DNA of 64,000 bases, taken from Ferrovibrio xuzhouensis. GTDB taxonomy: Bacteria; Pseudomonadota; Alphaproteobacteria; Ferrovibrionales; Ferrovibrionaceae. Below, piece by piece: positions 1-7,946 of this stretch. The stretch spans positions 62,001 to 126,000 of the forward strand of contig NZ_JBHRYJ010000008.1 in the NCBI RefSeq assembly GCF_042648965.1, in the 5' to 3' direction. The notes under the pieces were generated by a model. It was not told the DNA's origin and ran no database searches. It saw nothing but the letters and a program-made list of their open reading frames with translations. The stretch's first letter is position 1. The number at the start of each line of letters is the position of its first letter. A program made the position numbers and the translations under genes.

Positions 1-774
1 AAACTGCGCCGCGCCAACGAGCAGCTGCGCCAGCTCGACATGATGAAGGACGACTTCCTCAGCCAGGTCAGCCACGAACTGCGTACGCCGATGACCTCGA
101 TCCGCTCATTCGCCGAGATCCTCGCCAACGCGCAGGACATCGAGAATCCCCAGACCAAACGCTTCCTCGGCATCATCCAGCAGGAAAGCGAACGTCTGAC
201 CCGCCTGCTCGACGAGATCCTCGATCTCAACCGGGTGGAGAACGACCAGGTCGACTGGCCGCTCAGCGCGGCCGATGCGGCACAGATTGCCCGTCAGGCC
301 ATGGCCGCCATGGCTGGCCTCGCCAAAAGCCACAATGCCCAGCTGATCGATGCGCTCGGCGATGCGGCGCTGCCGGTCCGGGTGGAAGCCGACCGCCTGC
401 AGCAGGTTTTCATCAACCTGATCTCGAATGCGATCCGCCATAACGACAGCGCCGCCCCGGCGATCTGGGTCGAGGGCGGTACCGCCAGTGACGGCATGAC
501 GGTGGAAATCCGTGTGCGCGACAATGGCCCCGGCATTCCACCGGAGGATCGCGACCTGCTGTTCGGGAAATTCTCACGCGGCTGGAGCGGCCGGCGCAAA
601 CACCATGGCAGCAGCGGCCTTGGCCTCGCCATTTCGCATGGCATCATCCAGCGTCTGGGCGGCAGTCTGAAACTGGAAGACTCCGGCGACCGCGGCGCCG
701 TCTTCGTGGTGCGCCTGCCGGCCGCCGGTGCAACCGGCAGCGAGGCAAGACTGGCGCGCGCCGCCGGGACGTAA
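1..774 (+). CDS. Sensor histidine kinase, C-terminal part (5' end outside window)
   Basis: The reading frame is open from base 1, so the start lies upstream; about 257 codons are visible. It carries a complete kinase core. The dimerisation/phosphoacceptor motif SQVSHELRTPMTSI has its His near visible residue 24. A HATPase domain follows with N box (NLISNAIRHN), G1 box (DNGPGIP) and G2 box (GLGLAIS). The protein should autophosphorylate on the His and pass phosphate to a response regulator. Sensor and transmembrane parts are not visible, so the signal is unknown. No response regulator gene follows; the next gene is on the opposite strand. A partner may lie upstream, outside the window. Confidence 0.93.
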   Translation, partial: KLRRANEQLRQLDMMKDDFLSQVSHELRTPMTSIRSFAEILANAQDIENPQTKRFLGIIQQESERLTRLLDEILDLNRVENDQVDWPLSAADAAQIARQAMAAMAGLAKSHNAQLIDALGDAALPVRVEADRLQQVFINLISNAIRHNDSAAPAIWVEGGTASDGMTVEIRVRDNGPGIPPEDRDLLFGKFSRGWSGRRKHHGSSGLGLAISHGIIQRLGGSLKLEDSGDRGAVFVVRLPAAGATGSEARLARAAGT

Positions 775-798
775 ACGACACTCAGCCGTGCAAGCTGC

Positions 799-1416
799 TC
801 AGCTGTGCAGCGGAACTTTCCGCGCCGCCGTATCGCTGTCCAGCAGGTCGTAGATCGGCCGCACCAGGCCGTGCAGCAGGTCGCGCTCCGGCCGTGTGCG
901 GGCGAGGACGCGAATGCCGAGCAGCACGCTCAGCAGCAGCCCGGCCAGGTCATCGGCGGATTGTGCCGTGGTGATGGTGCCGTCGCGCTGGCCGCCTTCG
1001 GCACAGCGGCGGAAGAAGGCCTCGACCTGCTCCAGCATGCCGGTCACCACGCGACGGAATTCCGGGTCGTGCGGCGCGACCTCGAGGGCCGAGTTGACCA
1101 GCATGCAGCCCTTGCGCTGGGTGTCCTTCAGCGAGCGGTCGATGATCTCCTCGAAAAAGGCAGTGATCGCCTGGCGCGGCGGCAGATGGCCCTCGAAACG
1201 GCCGACGCGGTCGCCGAAGCTCTGCGCCAGGTAATGGTCCAGCGCCCGCCGGTACAGTCCGCGCTTGTCGCCGAAGGCATTGTAAAGACTGGCGCTGGTG
1301 ATCCCGGTCTTCTCGGCCAGGTCGCGGACCGAGGTGCCGTCGTAGCCGTGCTGCCAGAAACACTGCACCGCCGCATCGAGGACGGCTGTTTCGTCGAATT
1401 CTCTCGGCCGCGCCAT
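799..1416 (-). CDS. TetR/AcrR family transcriptional regulator
   Basis: 205 aa. The N-terminal TetR helix-turn-helix spans about residues 5-50 (GITSASLYNAFGDKRGLYRR is the recognition-helix region), followed by a ligand/dimer domain with a single conserved-looking Cys in GCMLVNSALE. The ATG at 1416 (MARPREFDE) is chosen because it gives the usual TetR length; the frame stays open upstream, but that stretch has no TetR similarity. It is divergent from the peroxiredoxin-like gene at 1555, with 138 bp between the starts. TetR proteins commonly repress themselves and the divergent operon, here peroxiredoxin-like, permease, GST and SDR. The inducer is unknown; an electrophile or peroxide would fit the neighbours, but that is inference. 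Confidence 0.9.
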   Translation of the reverse strand: MARPREFDETAVLDAAVQCFWQHGYDGTSVRDLAEKTGITSASLYNAFGDKRGLYRRALDHYLAQSFGDRVGRFEGHLPPRQAITAFFEEIIDRSLKDTQRKGCMLVNSALEVAPHDPEFRRVVTGMLEQVEAFFRRCAEGGQRDGTITTAQSADDLAGLLLSVLLGIRVLARTRPERDLLHGLVRPIYDLLDSDTAARKVPLHS

Positions 1417-1457
1417 GGAGCCCTTCGCAGAAATGTGACCCGACAAGGTTATTGCGC

Positions 1458-1485
1458 TTGCCGCCGGTTTGGTACATTCTATAAC
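1458..1485 (+). promoter_or_regulatory. Candidate promoter in the TetR/peroxiredoxin intergenic region
   Basis: A sigma70-like pair can be placed on the plus strand: TTGCCG (1458-1463), a 16-bp spacer, and TATAAC (1480-1485), about 70 bp before the peroxiredoxin start. The same stretch holds two TTCTA direct repeats (near 1477 and 1491) that could be part of a TetR operator, although no perfect inverted repeat is visible. This is motif matching only. Confidence 0.35.
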
Positions 1486-1554
1486 AATCGTTCTAAAACG
1501 CAATGCCGGTCGGGATTCCCGCCGGTGCCGCCATCTCCTGCAGGGCACACGACG

Positions 1555-2223
1555 ATGACACTGGAACAGGAACTTGCCGATTTCCGGGCCGAATGGGAGC
1601 GCACCGCGCCCGCCGGCCGGGCCGAACTCTACTCCGCAAAGGTCGAGGAACTGCGGGCGAGCGCCCTGTTCGACCAGGCCCTGCGCAGCGGCCAGGCTGC
1701 CCCCGATTTCACCCTGCCCGACACCCAGGGCCGCCCGGTGACCCTGTCCGGCCTGCTGCGTGGCGGCCCGGTGGTCGTCACCTTCTACCGCGGCGGCTGG
1801 TGCCCCTATTGCAATATCCAGCTGCGTGCCTATCAGCGCGCACTGCCCGAGATCGTCGCGCTGGGCGGCCGGCTGGTGGCGATCTCGCCGCAGTCGCCCG
1901 ATGCCTCGCTCGGCACCGCCGAGAAGAACGCCCTCGAATTCGACGTGCTCAACGATGCCGGCAATGCCGTGGCCCGCAGCTTCGGCCTGGTCTTCGCCCT
2001 GCCGGAAGAATTGCGCGACGCCATGCGGTCGGCCGGCAAGCTGCTGCCCGATTTCAACGGCGACGACAGCTGGGAACTGCCGGTGCCGGCGACCTTCGTG
2101 ATCGCGCCCGACGGCAAAGTGTCGCTCGCCCATGTCGAGGTCGACTACCGCCTGCGCCTCGAGCCGGACGCCATCATCGCCGCCCTGCGCGCGCTGCGTG
2201 CTGCCGGCACCCGGGCGGCATGA
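1555..2223 (+). CDS. AhpC/TSA-family peroxiredoxin-like protein
   Basis: 222 aa. It has a thioredoxin fold with the redox motif GGWCPYCN near residues 81-88. This CxxC arrangement is typical of the AhpC/TSA-domain 'peroxiredoxin-like' group rather than of classical 2-Cys AhpC. It probably reduces hydroperoxides or acts as a thiol oxidoreductase in the cytoplasm; no signal peptide is seen. The ATG at 1555 begins MTLEQELADF, the usual N-terminus of this group, although the frame stays open upstream. It is the first gene of a co-directional run; its TGA overlaps the ATG of the permease (ATGA at 2220-2223), suggesting coupling. Control by the divergent TetR gene is likely but inferred. Confidence 0.88.
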   Translation: MTLEQELADFRAEWERTAPAGRAELYSAKVEELRASALFDQALRSGQAAPDFTLPDTQGRPVTLSGLLRGGPVVVTFYRGGWCPYCNIQLRAYQRALPEIVALGGRLVAISPQSPDASLGTAEKNALEFDVLNDAGNAVARSFGLVFALPEELRDAMRSAGKLLPDFNGDDSWELPVPATFVIAPDGKVSLAHVEVDYRLRLEPDAIIAALRALRAAGTRAA

Positions 2224-3158
2224 CCGCTGCCGCCGCGTCCGTGCCTGCCATGAAGACCGACACCCGCAGACTGGCGGCCGGCTTCGGCTGGGCTGCCGTC
2301 ACGGTGACGATCTTCGCCGGCTGGTTCGTCGTCACCCGCTTCGGCGTCACTCACCACACGCTGCGGGTCTGGGACGTGATTGCGCTGCGCTTCGGCGGCG
2401 GCGCGATCCTGCTGCTGCCCGCCCTGCTGGCCCCCGGCCGCCGGCTGCCGCCGCGCCTGTGGCTGGAGGGCCTGCTCTACGCCATCCTGTGGGGCGCGCC
2501 CTTCGTCCTCTTCGTCACGCTCGGCCTGGAACTGACGTCGGCGGCGCAGGCCTCCACGGTCACCCCGGCGCTGATGCCGGTCTTCGCCGGTCTGATCGGC
2601 TGGCTGGTCTTCGGCGAACCGCCGGGCGGCCTGCGCCTGCTGGGCTATGTGGCGATTGCCGCCGGCCTGGTCGCGCTGGTCGCCGGTCATGCGATGGCGG
2701 AAGGGCATTTCAGCCCGGGCGGCATTCTCGCGCTGGTCATCGCCGCCGCCATGTGGGCGGTCTACACCCTGCGGTTTCGCCGCAGCCGGCTGCCGGCGAT
2801 CCAGGCGGCGGCGCTGATCTGCGTCTGGTCGGCGGCACTGTACCTGCCGGTCTACCTGCTTGCCGGCCTGTCGCGCCTCGGCGAGGCCTCGCCCGGCGAA
2901 CTCGCCTTCCAGGCCGTCTACCAGGGCCTGCTGATGAGCGCGGTTGCCATCGTCACCTTCAACCGCGCCGTCACCCTGCTCGGCGCCGGCGCCGCCACCG
3001 CGATCATTGCCCTGCTGCCGGCGATCACCACCGCACTGGCCTTCCCGGTACTGCGCGAGGCCCCCAGCCTCGCCAGCGGCATTGCCACCGCCGTCATCGC
3101 CGCCGGCGTGCTGCTCGCCGCGCGGCCGACCCCGCAAGTTCCCCAAGCCACCCCGTAA
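2220..3158 (+). CDS. EamA/DMT-family membrane transporter
   Basis: 312 aa with about ten hydrophobic helices in two repeated EamA halves (roughly residues 20-145 and 165-300), the layout of drug/metabolite transporters of the inner membrane. Conserved features include the G-rich helix ends and the ALxPALMPVFAGLIGWLVFGE-type region at the end of the first half. The substrate is not predictable; members export amino acids, nucleosides or small drugs. The start is fixed by the ATGA overlap with the peroxiredoxin stop. The neighbours (GST, SDR) suggest a detoxification or electrophile-response operon, which is inference. Confidence 0.87.
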   Translation: MTAAAASVPAMKTDTRRLAAGFGWAAVTVTIFAGWFVVTRFGVTHHTLRVWDVIALRFGGGAILLLPALLAPGRRLPPRLWLEGLLYAILWGAPFVLFVTLGLELTSAAQASTVTPALMPVFAGLIGWLVFGEPPGGLRLLGYVAIAAGLVALVAGHAMAEGHFSPGGILALVIAAAMWAVYTLRFRRSRLPAIQAAALICVWSAALYLPVYLLAGLSRLGEASPGELAFQAVYQGLLMSAVAIVTFNRAVTLLGAGAATAIIALLPAITTALAFPVLREAPSLASGIATAVIAAGVLLAARPTPQVPQATP

Positions 3159-3171
3159 CAGGAGAGTTTTC

Positions 3172-3879
3172 GTGATCCGCTTCTATTTCCATCCGACGCC
3201 CAATCCGGCCAAGGTCGCGCTGTTTCTCGAAGAGGCCGGCCTGCCCTACGAACTGGTGCCGGTCGACACCCGCAAGGGCGAGCAGCATCTGCCGGCCTTC
3301 CGCGCCATCAATCCGAACGGCAAGCTGCCGGCCATCGTCGATACCGAGGGCCCCGGCGGCAAGGAAACCCGCGTCTTCGATTCAAGCGCGATCCTGCTCT
3401 ATCTCGCCGAAAAGACCGGCCGCTTCGCCGGCAGCCCGGCCGACCGGCCGGAACTGCTGTCCTGGCTGTTCTTCATCGCCAGCGGCATCGGGCCCTATTC
3501 CGGCCAGGCCGTGCACTTCCAGCTCGCCGCGCCGGAGAAGCTGCCCTATGCGATCAACCGCTACCGCCGCGAGGTCGACCGCCATTACCAGGTGCTCGAC
3601 CAGCATCTTGCCGGCCGCGACTACATCGTCGGCAGCGACTACACCATCGCCGATATCTCGGCCTGGGGCTGGCTCGACCGCGCCGGCGTGGCCCTGCCGG
3701 GCGAGGCCGACGTACTGGCCGCCTATCCGAACCTGAAGCGCTGGTTCGCTGCCATCGATGCGCGGCCGGCGGTCGCCAAGGCCCGCGCGGTCGGCAAGAG
3801 CCACAGCTTCAAGGCCGAAATGGACGAGGACGCCCGTCGCGCGCTGTTCCCGTCGAACTATCCGAAGGCGGCGGAATAA
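3172..3879 (+). CDS. Glutathione S-transferase family protein
   Basis: 235 aa. The N-terminal thioredoxin-like domain (residues 1-85) contains NPNGKLPAIVD with the cis-Pro that binds the glutathione backbone, and SSAILLYLAEKTGRF. The all-alpha C-terminal domain includes YTIADISAWGW, the N-capping box of GSTs. It resembles the Nu/YghU-YfcG type by length and motif. GTG at 3172 is taken as the start because a GGAGAG ribosome-binding site lies 6-11 bases before it and MIRFYFHPTPN is the expected beginning. It should act on electrophiles or disulfides in the cytoplasm. It lies 13 bp after the permease and 2 bp before the SDR gene. Confidence 0.9.
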   Translation: MIRFYFHPTPNPAKVALFLEEAGLPYELVPVDTRKGEQHLPAFRAINPNGKLPAIVDTEGPGGKETRVFDSSAILLYLAEKTGRFAGSPADRPELLSWLFFIASGIGPYSGQAVHFQLAAPEKLPYAINRYRREVDRHYQVLDQHLAGRDYIVGSDYTIADISAWGWLDRAGVALPGEADVLAAYPNLKRWFAAIDARPAVAKARAVGKSHSFKAEMDEDARRALFPSNYPKAAE

Positions 3880-3881
3880 CC

Positions 3882-4688
3882 ATGGAGATCACCGGCAAGC
3901 GCATCATCATCACCGGCGGCACCAGCGGTATCGGTCTCGCCACGGCGCAGGCCCTGCAGGCCAAAGGCGCCCGCGTCTTCATCACCGGCCGCCGGCCGGA
4001 CGTGCTGGCGACGGCGCTCGAACTGCTGCGCCGCGGCGGCGGCTGGGCCGAGGGCGTCGCCGCCGACGTGGCCACCGAGGCCGGCCGCAAGGCCACGCTG
4101 GATGCCGGGCAGCAGACGCTCGGCGGCCTCGACATCCTGATCAACAATGCCGGCGGCGTGCGTGCCGGCCGGCTGGAAGACACCTCGGAAGCCGAAATCC
4201 GCGCGATGATCGAGGTCGACCTCGTCGCGCCGATCCTGCTAGCCCGCGCCGCCCTGCCGGCCCTGCGGGCTTCGGGCGACGGCCTCATCGTCGACATCAC
4301 CTCCGGCATCGCCCTGATCGGCATGCCCTTCTACGCGACCTATGCCGCGGTGAAGGCCGGCCTGGCGCGCTTCGGCGAGGCGTTGCGGCGCGAGCTGAAG
4401 GGTGAAGGCGTGCATGTGCTGACCGTCTATCCGGGCGCCACCGACACGCCGATGATGCAGACCTCCAAGGCCGGGCCCGATGTCGGCTTCGTCAAGGAGC
4501 CGGCCACGGCCGTGGCCGAGGCGATTGTCGACGGCATCGCCACCGATGCCTTCGAGGTGATCCGCGGCGGCGAGGCGCGCGCCAAGATGATCGCCACCAA
4601 CCGCGAGAATCCCGCCGCCCTCGACGAACGCTTCCTCGGCCTCAAGCCGGCACTTGCCGAGGCCGTGCGCGGGCATTCGGCGCTCTGA
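3882..4688 (+). CDS. SDR-family NAD(P)-dependent oxidoreductase (DltE-like)
   Basis: 268 aa classical short-chain dehydrogenase. The cofactor motif TGGTSGIG is at residues 11-18, the structural NNAGG near 88-92, and the catalytic YAAVK (YxxxK) near 152-156 with a Ser about 13 residues before it. The Rossmann fold should use NAD(P)H on an alcohol or carbonyl; the substrate is unknown. It starts two bases after the GST stop, so it is surely cotranscribed. It is the last gene of the TetR-divergent group. Confidence 0.9.
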   Translation: MEITGKRIIITGGTSGIGLATAQALQAKGARVFITGRRPDVLATALELLRRGGGWAEGVAADVATEAGRKATLDAGQQTLGGLDILINNAGGVRAGRLEDTSEAEIRAMIEVDLVAPILLARAALPALRASGDGLIVDITSGIALIGMPFYATYAAVKAGLARFGEALRRELKGEGVHVLTVYPGATDTPMMQTSKAGPDVGFVKEPATAVAEAIVDGIATDAFEVIRGGEARAKMIATNRENPAALDERFLGLKPALAEAVRGHSAL

Positions 4689-4724
4689 CTTCGCGTATCC
4701 CCACAAGCCAACGGAGACGACACC

Positions 4725-4988
4725 ATGCAGACCCGAACCCTCGCCACCGCCACCGTCATCGCCGCCGCGCTCGCGCTCGGCGCCGGCCTTGCCGCCAATG
4801 CCCAGGCGCAGAGCAAGACCGAGAAATGCTTCGGCGTTGCCAAGGCCGGCAAGAACGACTGCCAGACCGCGACTTCATCCTGCGCCGGCACCTCGAAGAA
4901 GGATGGCCAGACCGATGCCTGGCTGGCGGTGCCGACCGGCACCTGCGTCAAGATCGTCGGCGGCAGCCTCGAGTCCAGGAAGAGCTGA
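4725..4988 (+). CDS. BufA1/DUF2282-family bufferin-type periplasmic protein
   Basis: 87 aa. A Sec signal peptide (residues 1-28, cleavage near AQAQ) precedes a short mature region with exactly four Cys (35, 46, 53, 74) in the contexts KCFGVAKAG, NDCQT, SSCAG and GTCVKI. This is the DUF2282 pattern. The family is now known as bufferins: RiPP-type metallophores that bind copper or related metals after cysteine modification by an MNIO (DUF692) enzyme. Normally bufB (DUF692) and bufC (DUF2063) follow; here the next gene is a chemotaxis receptor, so the copy looks orphaned. An AACGGAGACG ribosome-binding site precedes the ATG. Confidence 0.82.
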   Translation: MQTRTLATATVIAAALALGAGLAANAQAQSKTEKCFGVAKAGKNDCQTATSSCAGTSKKDGQTDAWLAVPTGTCVKIVGGSLESRKS

Positions 4989-5042
4989 TCGCATAAGAGC
5001 CTGTCCGGCCTCCCCGCCGCGACATCCGTCGCAGGATTCCCC

Positions 5043-6974
5043 ATGCGCCGCCTGAAAATATCCATCCGCATCGCCATCGCCTTCGCCCTGCTATTGGCGG
5101 TGGTCGGCGCACTGGCCGCCCTCGTCTATGCCAATCTCGGCATCCTGGAATCGGCCAAGCACAAGACCGATCATGCCTCGCGCATTCTCGCCGAGATCGG
5201 CCGCTACGGGCTGGCCATGTCCGACCAGGAAACCGGCCTGCGCGGCTATGTGCTGACCGAGGACAAGGGCTTCCTGAAACCGCTGCAGGACGGCGCGGCT
5301 GAAGCCAAGGCCGCACAGCAGCGGCTGGCCCGCCTGATCGGCCGCGACGACGCGCAGAGCCGGCGGCTCGACATGCTGGAGCAGCAGGTCGCCGACTGGC
5401 AGGGCAAGGTGTCGGCGGTGATCCTGCGCGATTTCGGCGATCCGTCGAATGCCGAACGGGTCTATGCGCTGATCCGTTCGACGGACGCGCGCGACATGAT
5501 GGACGACATCCGCGCCTCGCTGGATGCCATCGAGAGATATGAACGGCAGATCCTCACCGAACGCTCGGCCCAGCAGGAAACCGCCTTCGCCCATGCCTAT
5601 CGTTATTCCGCCACCGGCCTGGTGCTGCTGACCGGCATCGCCCTGCTGGCCGGCATGCTGATGCACTGGTCGATCGCCGTACCGATCCGCCGGCTGACCG
5701 CCGCCATGCGCCAGCTGGCCGCCGGCGACCTGTCCGTCGCCATCGCCGCCAACCAGGGCCATGACGAGGTGGCCGAGATGGCCGAGGCGCTGGTGGTGTT
5801 CCGCGAGAATGCCGCGGCCAGAGCGATGCTGGAGGGTCAGAACGCCATGCGCGCCGAAGAGGAAAGCCGGCGCACCGCTGCCGAGCGCGAGCGAGACCGT
5901 GCTGCCGGCGAGGAAATCGCCGCCCTGGTCGCCGCCGTGGCCGCCGGCGACGTCAGCCGCCGCCTGCCGGCCGAAGGCAAGGACGGGCTGTTCCTGGTGA
6001 TGGCGCGCGAAATCAACCGCCTGACCGAAACGATGAGCGAAGCGCTGACCGAAGTCAGCGCGGTGCTGACCGCCCTGTCGTCCGGCGACCTCACCCGCCG
6101 CATCGCCAGCCGCCACGACGGCATCTTCGGCGCCATCCGCAGCGATACCAACAGCATGGCCGACAAACTCGCCGGCATCGTCACGCGGCTGTCGGAAACC
6201 GCCGCGGCCGTGCATACCACGGCCTCGGAAATCTCCACCGGCGCGACGCAGCTCGCCTCGCGCACCGAAAGCCAGGCCTCAAGCCTCGAGGAAACCGCGG
6301 CAGCGATGCACGAGGTGACCACCACAGTGCGCCACAATGCCGACAACGCCCAGGCCGCCAGCCGGCTGGCGCTGGTCGCCCGCGACACGGCGGAAAAAGG
6401 CGGCGACGTGGTCGGCGCCGCCGTGGCCGCCATGCAGCAGATCGAGGACAGCGCGCACCGCATCGCCGACATCATGAGCCTGATCGACGAGATCGCCTTC
6501 CAGACCAACCTGCTGGCGCTGAACGCCAGCGTCGAGGCGGCGCGTGCCGGCGAGGCCGGTCGCGGGTTCGCCGTGGTCGCCCAGGAGGTGCGTCACCTGG
6601 CGCAGCGTTCGGCCAATGCCTCGAAGGACATCAAGGCCCTGATCGGCGCCTCGAACGGCCATGTCCGCAACGGCGTCGACCTGGTGAACCAGACCGGCGC
6701 CGCGCTCGGCGAGATCGTCGGCGCCGTCAAGAAGGTCTCGGATATCGTCGGAGAGATCGCGCTGGCGTCGCAGGAGCAGACTACCGGTCTGGAGCAGGTC
6801 AACCAGGCCGTAGGCCATATGGACGAGCTCACCCAGCGCAACAGCGGCCTGGTCGAAGAAACCACCGCCTCGGCCCAGCTGCTGACTGACCAGGCCGGCG
6901 CGCTCACCGAGGTGATCGGCTATTTTCGCACCGGCAGCGGCATGGACGCCGGGGTCAGGCCAGGCAGGATATGA
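5043..6974 (+). CDS. Methyl-accepting chemotaxis protein with CHASE3-like sensor
   Basis: 643 aa inner-membrane receptor. TM1 spans about residues 9-30, then a periplasmic helical region resembling CHASE3 (SDQETGLRGYVLTEDKGFLK near 59-79), TM2 about 190-210, and HAMP from about 212. A second HAMP-like segment lies near 300-360 and the MA signalling domain about 380-620. The signalling hairpin tip is unmistakable: IDEIAFQTNLLALNASVEAA followed by GRGFAVVAQEVR (about residues 480-515). It should form trimers of dimers that control CheA through CheW. No CheR/CheB-tethering pentapeptide is seen at the C-terminus. No che genes are nearby, so it is a dispersed receptor. The ligand is unknown. Confidence 0.93.
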   Translation: MRRLKISIRIAIAFALLLAVVGALAALVYANLGILESAKHKTDHASRILAEIGRYGLAMSDQETGLRGYVLTEDKGFLKPLQDGAAEAKAAQQRLARLIGRDDAQSRRLDMLEQQVADWQGKVSAVILRDFGDPSNAERVYALIRSTDARDMMDDIRASLDAIERYERQILTERSAQQETAFAHAYRYSATGLVLLTGIALLAGMLMHWSIAVPIRRLTAAMRQLAAGDLSVAIAANQGHDEVAEMAEALVVFRENAAARAMLEGQNAMRAEEESRRTAAERERDRAAGEEIAALVAAVAAGDVSRRLPAEGKDGLFLVMAREINRLTETMSEALTEVSAVLTALSSGDLTRRIASRHDGIFGAIRSDTNSMADKLAGIVTRLSETAAAVHTTASEISTGATQLASRTESQASSLEETAAAMHEVTTTVRHNADNAQAASRLALVARDTAEKGGDVVGAAVAAMQQIEDSAHRIADIMSLIDEIAFQTNLLALNASVEAARAGEAGRGFAVVAQEVRHLAQRSANASKDIKALIGASNGHVRNGVDLVNQTGAALGEIVGAVKKVSDIVGEIALASQEQTTGLEQVNQAVGHMDELTQRNSGLVEETTASAQLLTDQAGALTEVIGYFRTGSGMDAGVRPGRI

Positions 6975-6976
6975 CG

Positions 6977-6990
6977 GGGCGGAAACGCCC
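6977..6990. terminator. Small GNRA hairpin between convergent genes
   Basis: GGGCG-GAAA-CGCCC forms a 5-bp stem with a GAAA tetraloop between the stop of the chemotaxis gene (6974) and the stop of the convergent epimerase (7002). It could end transcripts from both sides, but no U-tract follows on either strand. Confidence 0.3.
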
Positions 6991-7001
6991 ACGACAAGGT
7001 G

Positions 7002-7946
7002 TCAGCTCGACGCCTTGATCTTGCGGTACCATTCGGCCGCGATCGCCAATCCATCTTGCATGGTATGCGGTGGCGCCCAGCCAAGCTCGGTCCTGATTGG
7101 CGCACAATCCGCCGTCAGCGATCCCAGCAGCCGCTCGATGGCCGCCCCCTTGCCAAGCAGCTGTCCGCACAAGCGGAAGCCCGCGGGCGGCACCGGAAAC
7201 AGACGCGGGCGGCGGCCAAGGGAAGAAGCGATACGCCGGACCAGTTCAGGCGTCGACACATCCTCGTCGTCACTGACCATAAATGTTTTGCCGGCTGCCT
7301 TTGCCTGTGTCAGGCAGGCGACGATTGCATCAACCAGATTGCCGACATGGATCAGACTGCGGCGATTCCGGATGGCCGCAAATGGCAGTGGCCAACCGGC
7401 ATCAACCGCCTGCATCAGGCGCAGGAAATTGGCGCCGACACCAGGGCCATAGACCAGTGGTGGCCGCAAGATAACAGCCTCCATCCCGGTCCGGCCCGCA
7501 ATCTCCAGCAATCCCTGCTCGGCCTGCCATTTGGAAACGGCATAGGGACCGCAGGGGGCCGCGGGATCGTCAGCCTTGTAAGGCCGGTTGCCTCCCTCGC
7601 CCAGCACCTTGATCGTGCTGAGGAAAACAAACCGCTTCACCCCTGCCGCAGCAGATTGCCGGGCCAGATTTGTCGTGCCCTCACTGTTGACCTGCCGGTA
7701 AAGCCGCGCGGCGTCGGTGCCCTCGGCCCCCATCACATGCACGCGGGCCGCCAGATGGAGCACCGCATCAGGGGCGTCCGACAATGCGGCCGCCCAGCTC
7801 GTGCCGCCGTCAATATTCCCGATAACGACTCCTATCGCCGGCCCGGGCCGGCGCATGGCGCGGATGACCGTATGGCCGGACCGTTCCAGACATGCACAGA
7901 GTTCGCGGCCGACGAAGCCGCTGGCGCCCGTAACGAGGACCTTCAA
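7002..7946 (-). CDS. NAD-dependent epimerase/dehydratase, WbpV/WreQ-like nucleotide-sugar 4-reductase
   Basis: 314 aa extended SDR. The NAD motif TGASGFVG is at the N-terminus, the catalytic Ser lies in FVFLSTIKVLGE, and YAVSK supplies the YxxxK pair. LRPPLVYGPGVGANFLRLM and RNRRSLIHVGNLVDAI are typical of the group containing WbpV and WreQ, which reduce UDP-4-keto-6-deoxy-HexNAc to QuiNAc-type sugars. That assignment is from remembered family patterns. TTG at 7946 is chosen as the start: it overlaps the stop of the mutase (TTGA) and gives the expected LKVLVTG beginning. It is the last gene of the polysaccharide locus and is convergent with the chemotaxis gene. Confidence 0.85.
   Translation of the reverse strand: MKVLVTGASGFVGRELCACLERSGHTVIRAMRRPGPAIGVVIGNIDGGTSWAAALSDAPDAVLHLAARVHVMGAEGTDAARLYRQVNSEGTTNLARQSAAAGVKRFVFLSTIKVLGEGGNRPYKADDPAAPCGPYAVSKWQAEQGLLEIAGRTGMEAVILRPPLVYGPGVGANFLRLMQAVDAGWPLPFAAIRNRRSLIHVGNLVDAIVACLTQAKAAGKTFMVSDDEDVSTPELVRRIASSLGRRPRLFPVPPAGFRLCGQLLGKGAAIERLLGSLTADCAPIRTELGWAPPHTMQDGLAIAAEWYRKIKASS

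Noticed and set aside
799..2133. A 444-aa frame joining antisense of the peroxiredoxin gene to the TetR gene
   Set aside because: Only the last 205 residues match TetR; the extension is the shadow of the opposite-strand gene in GC-rich DNA.
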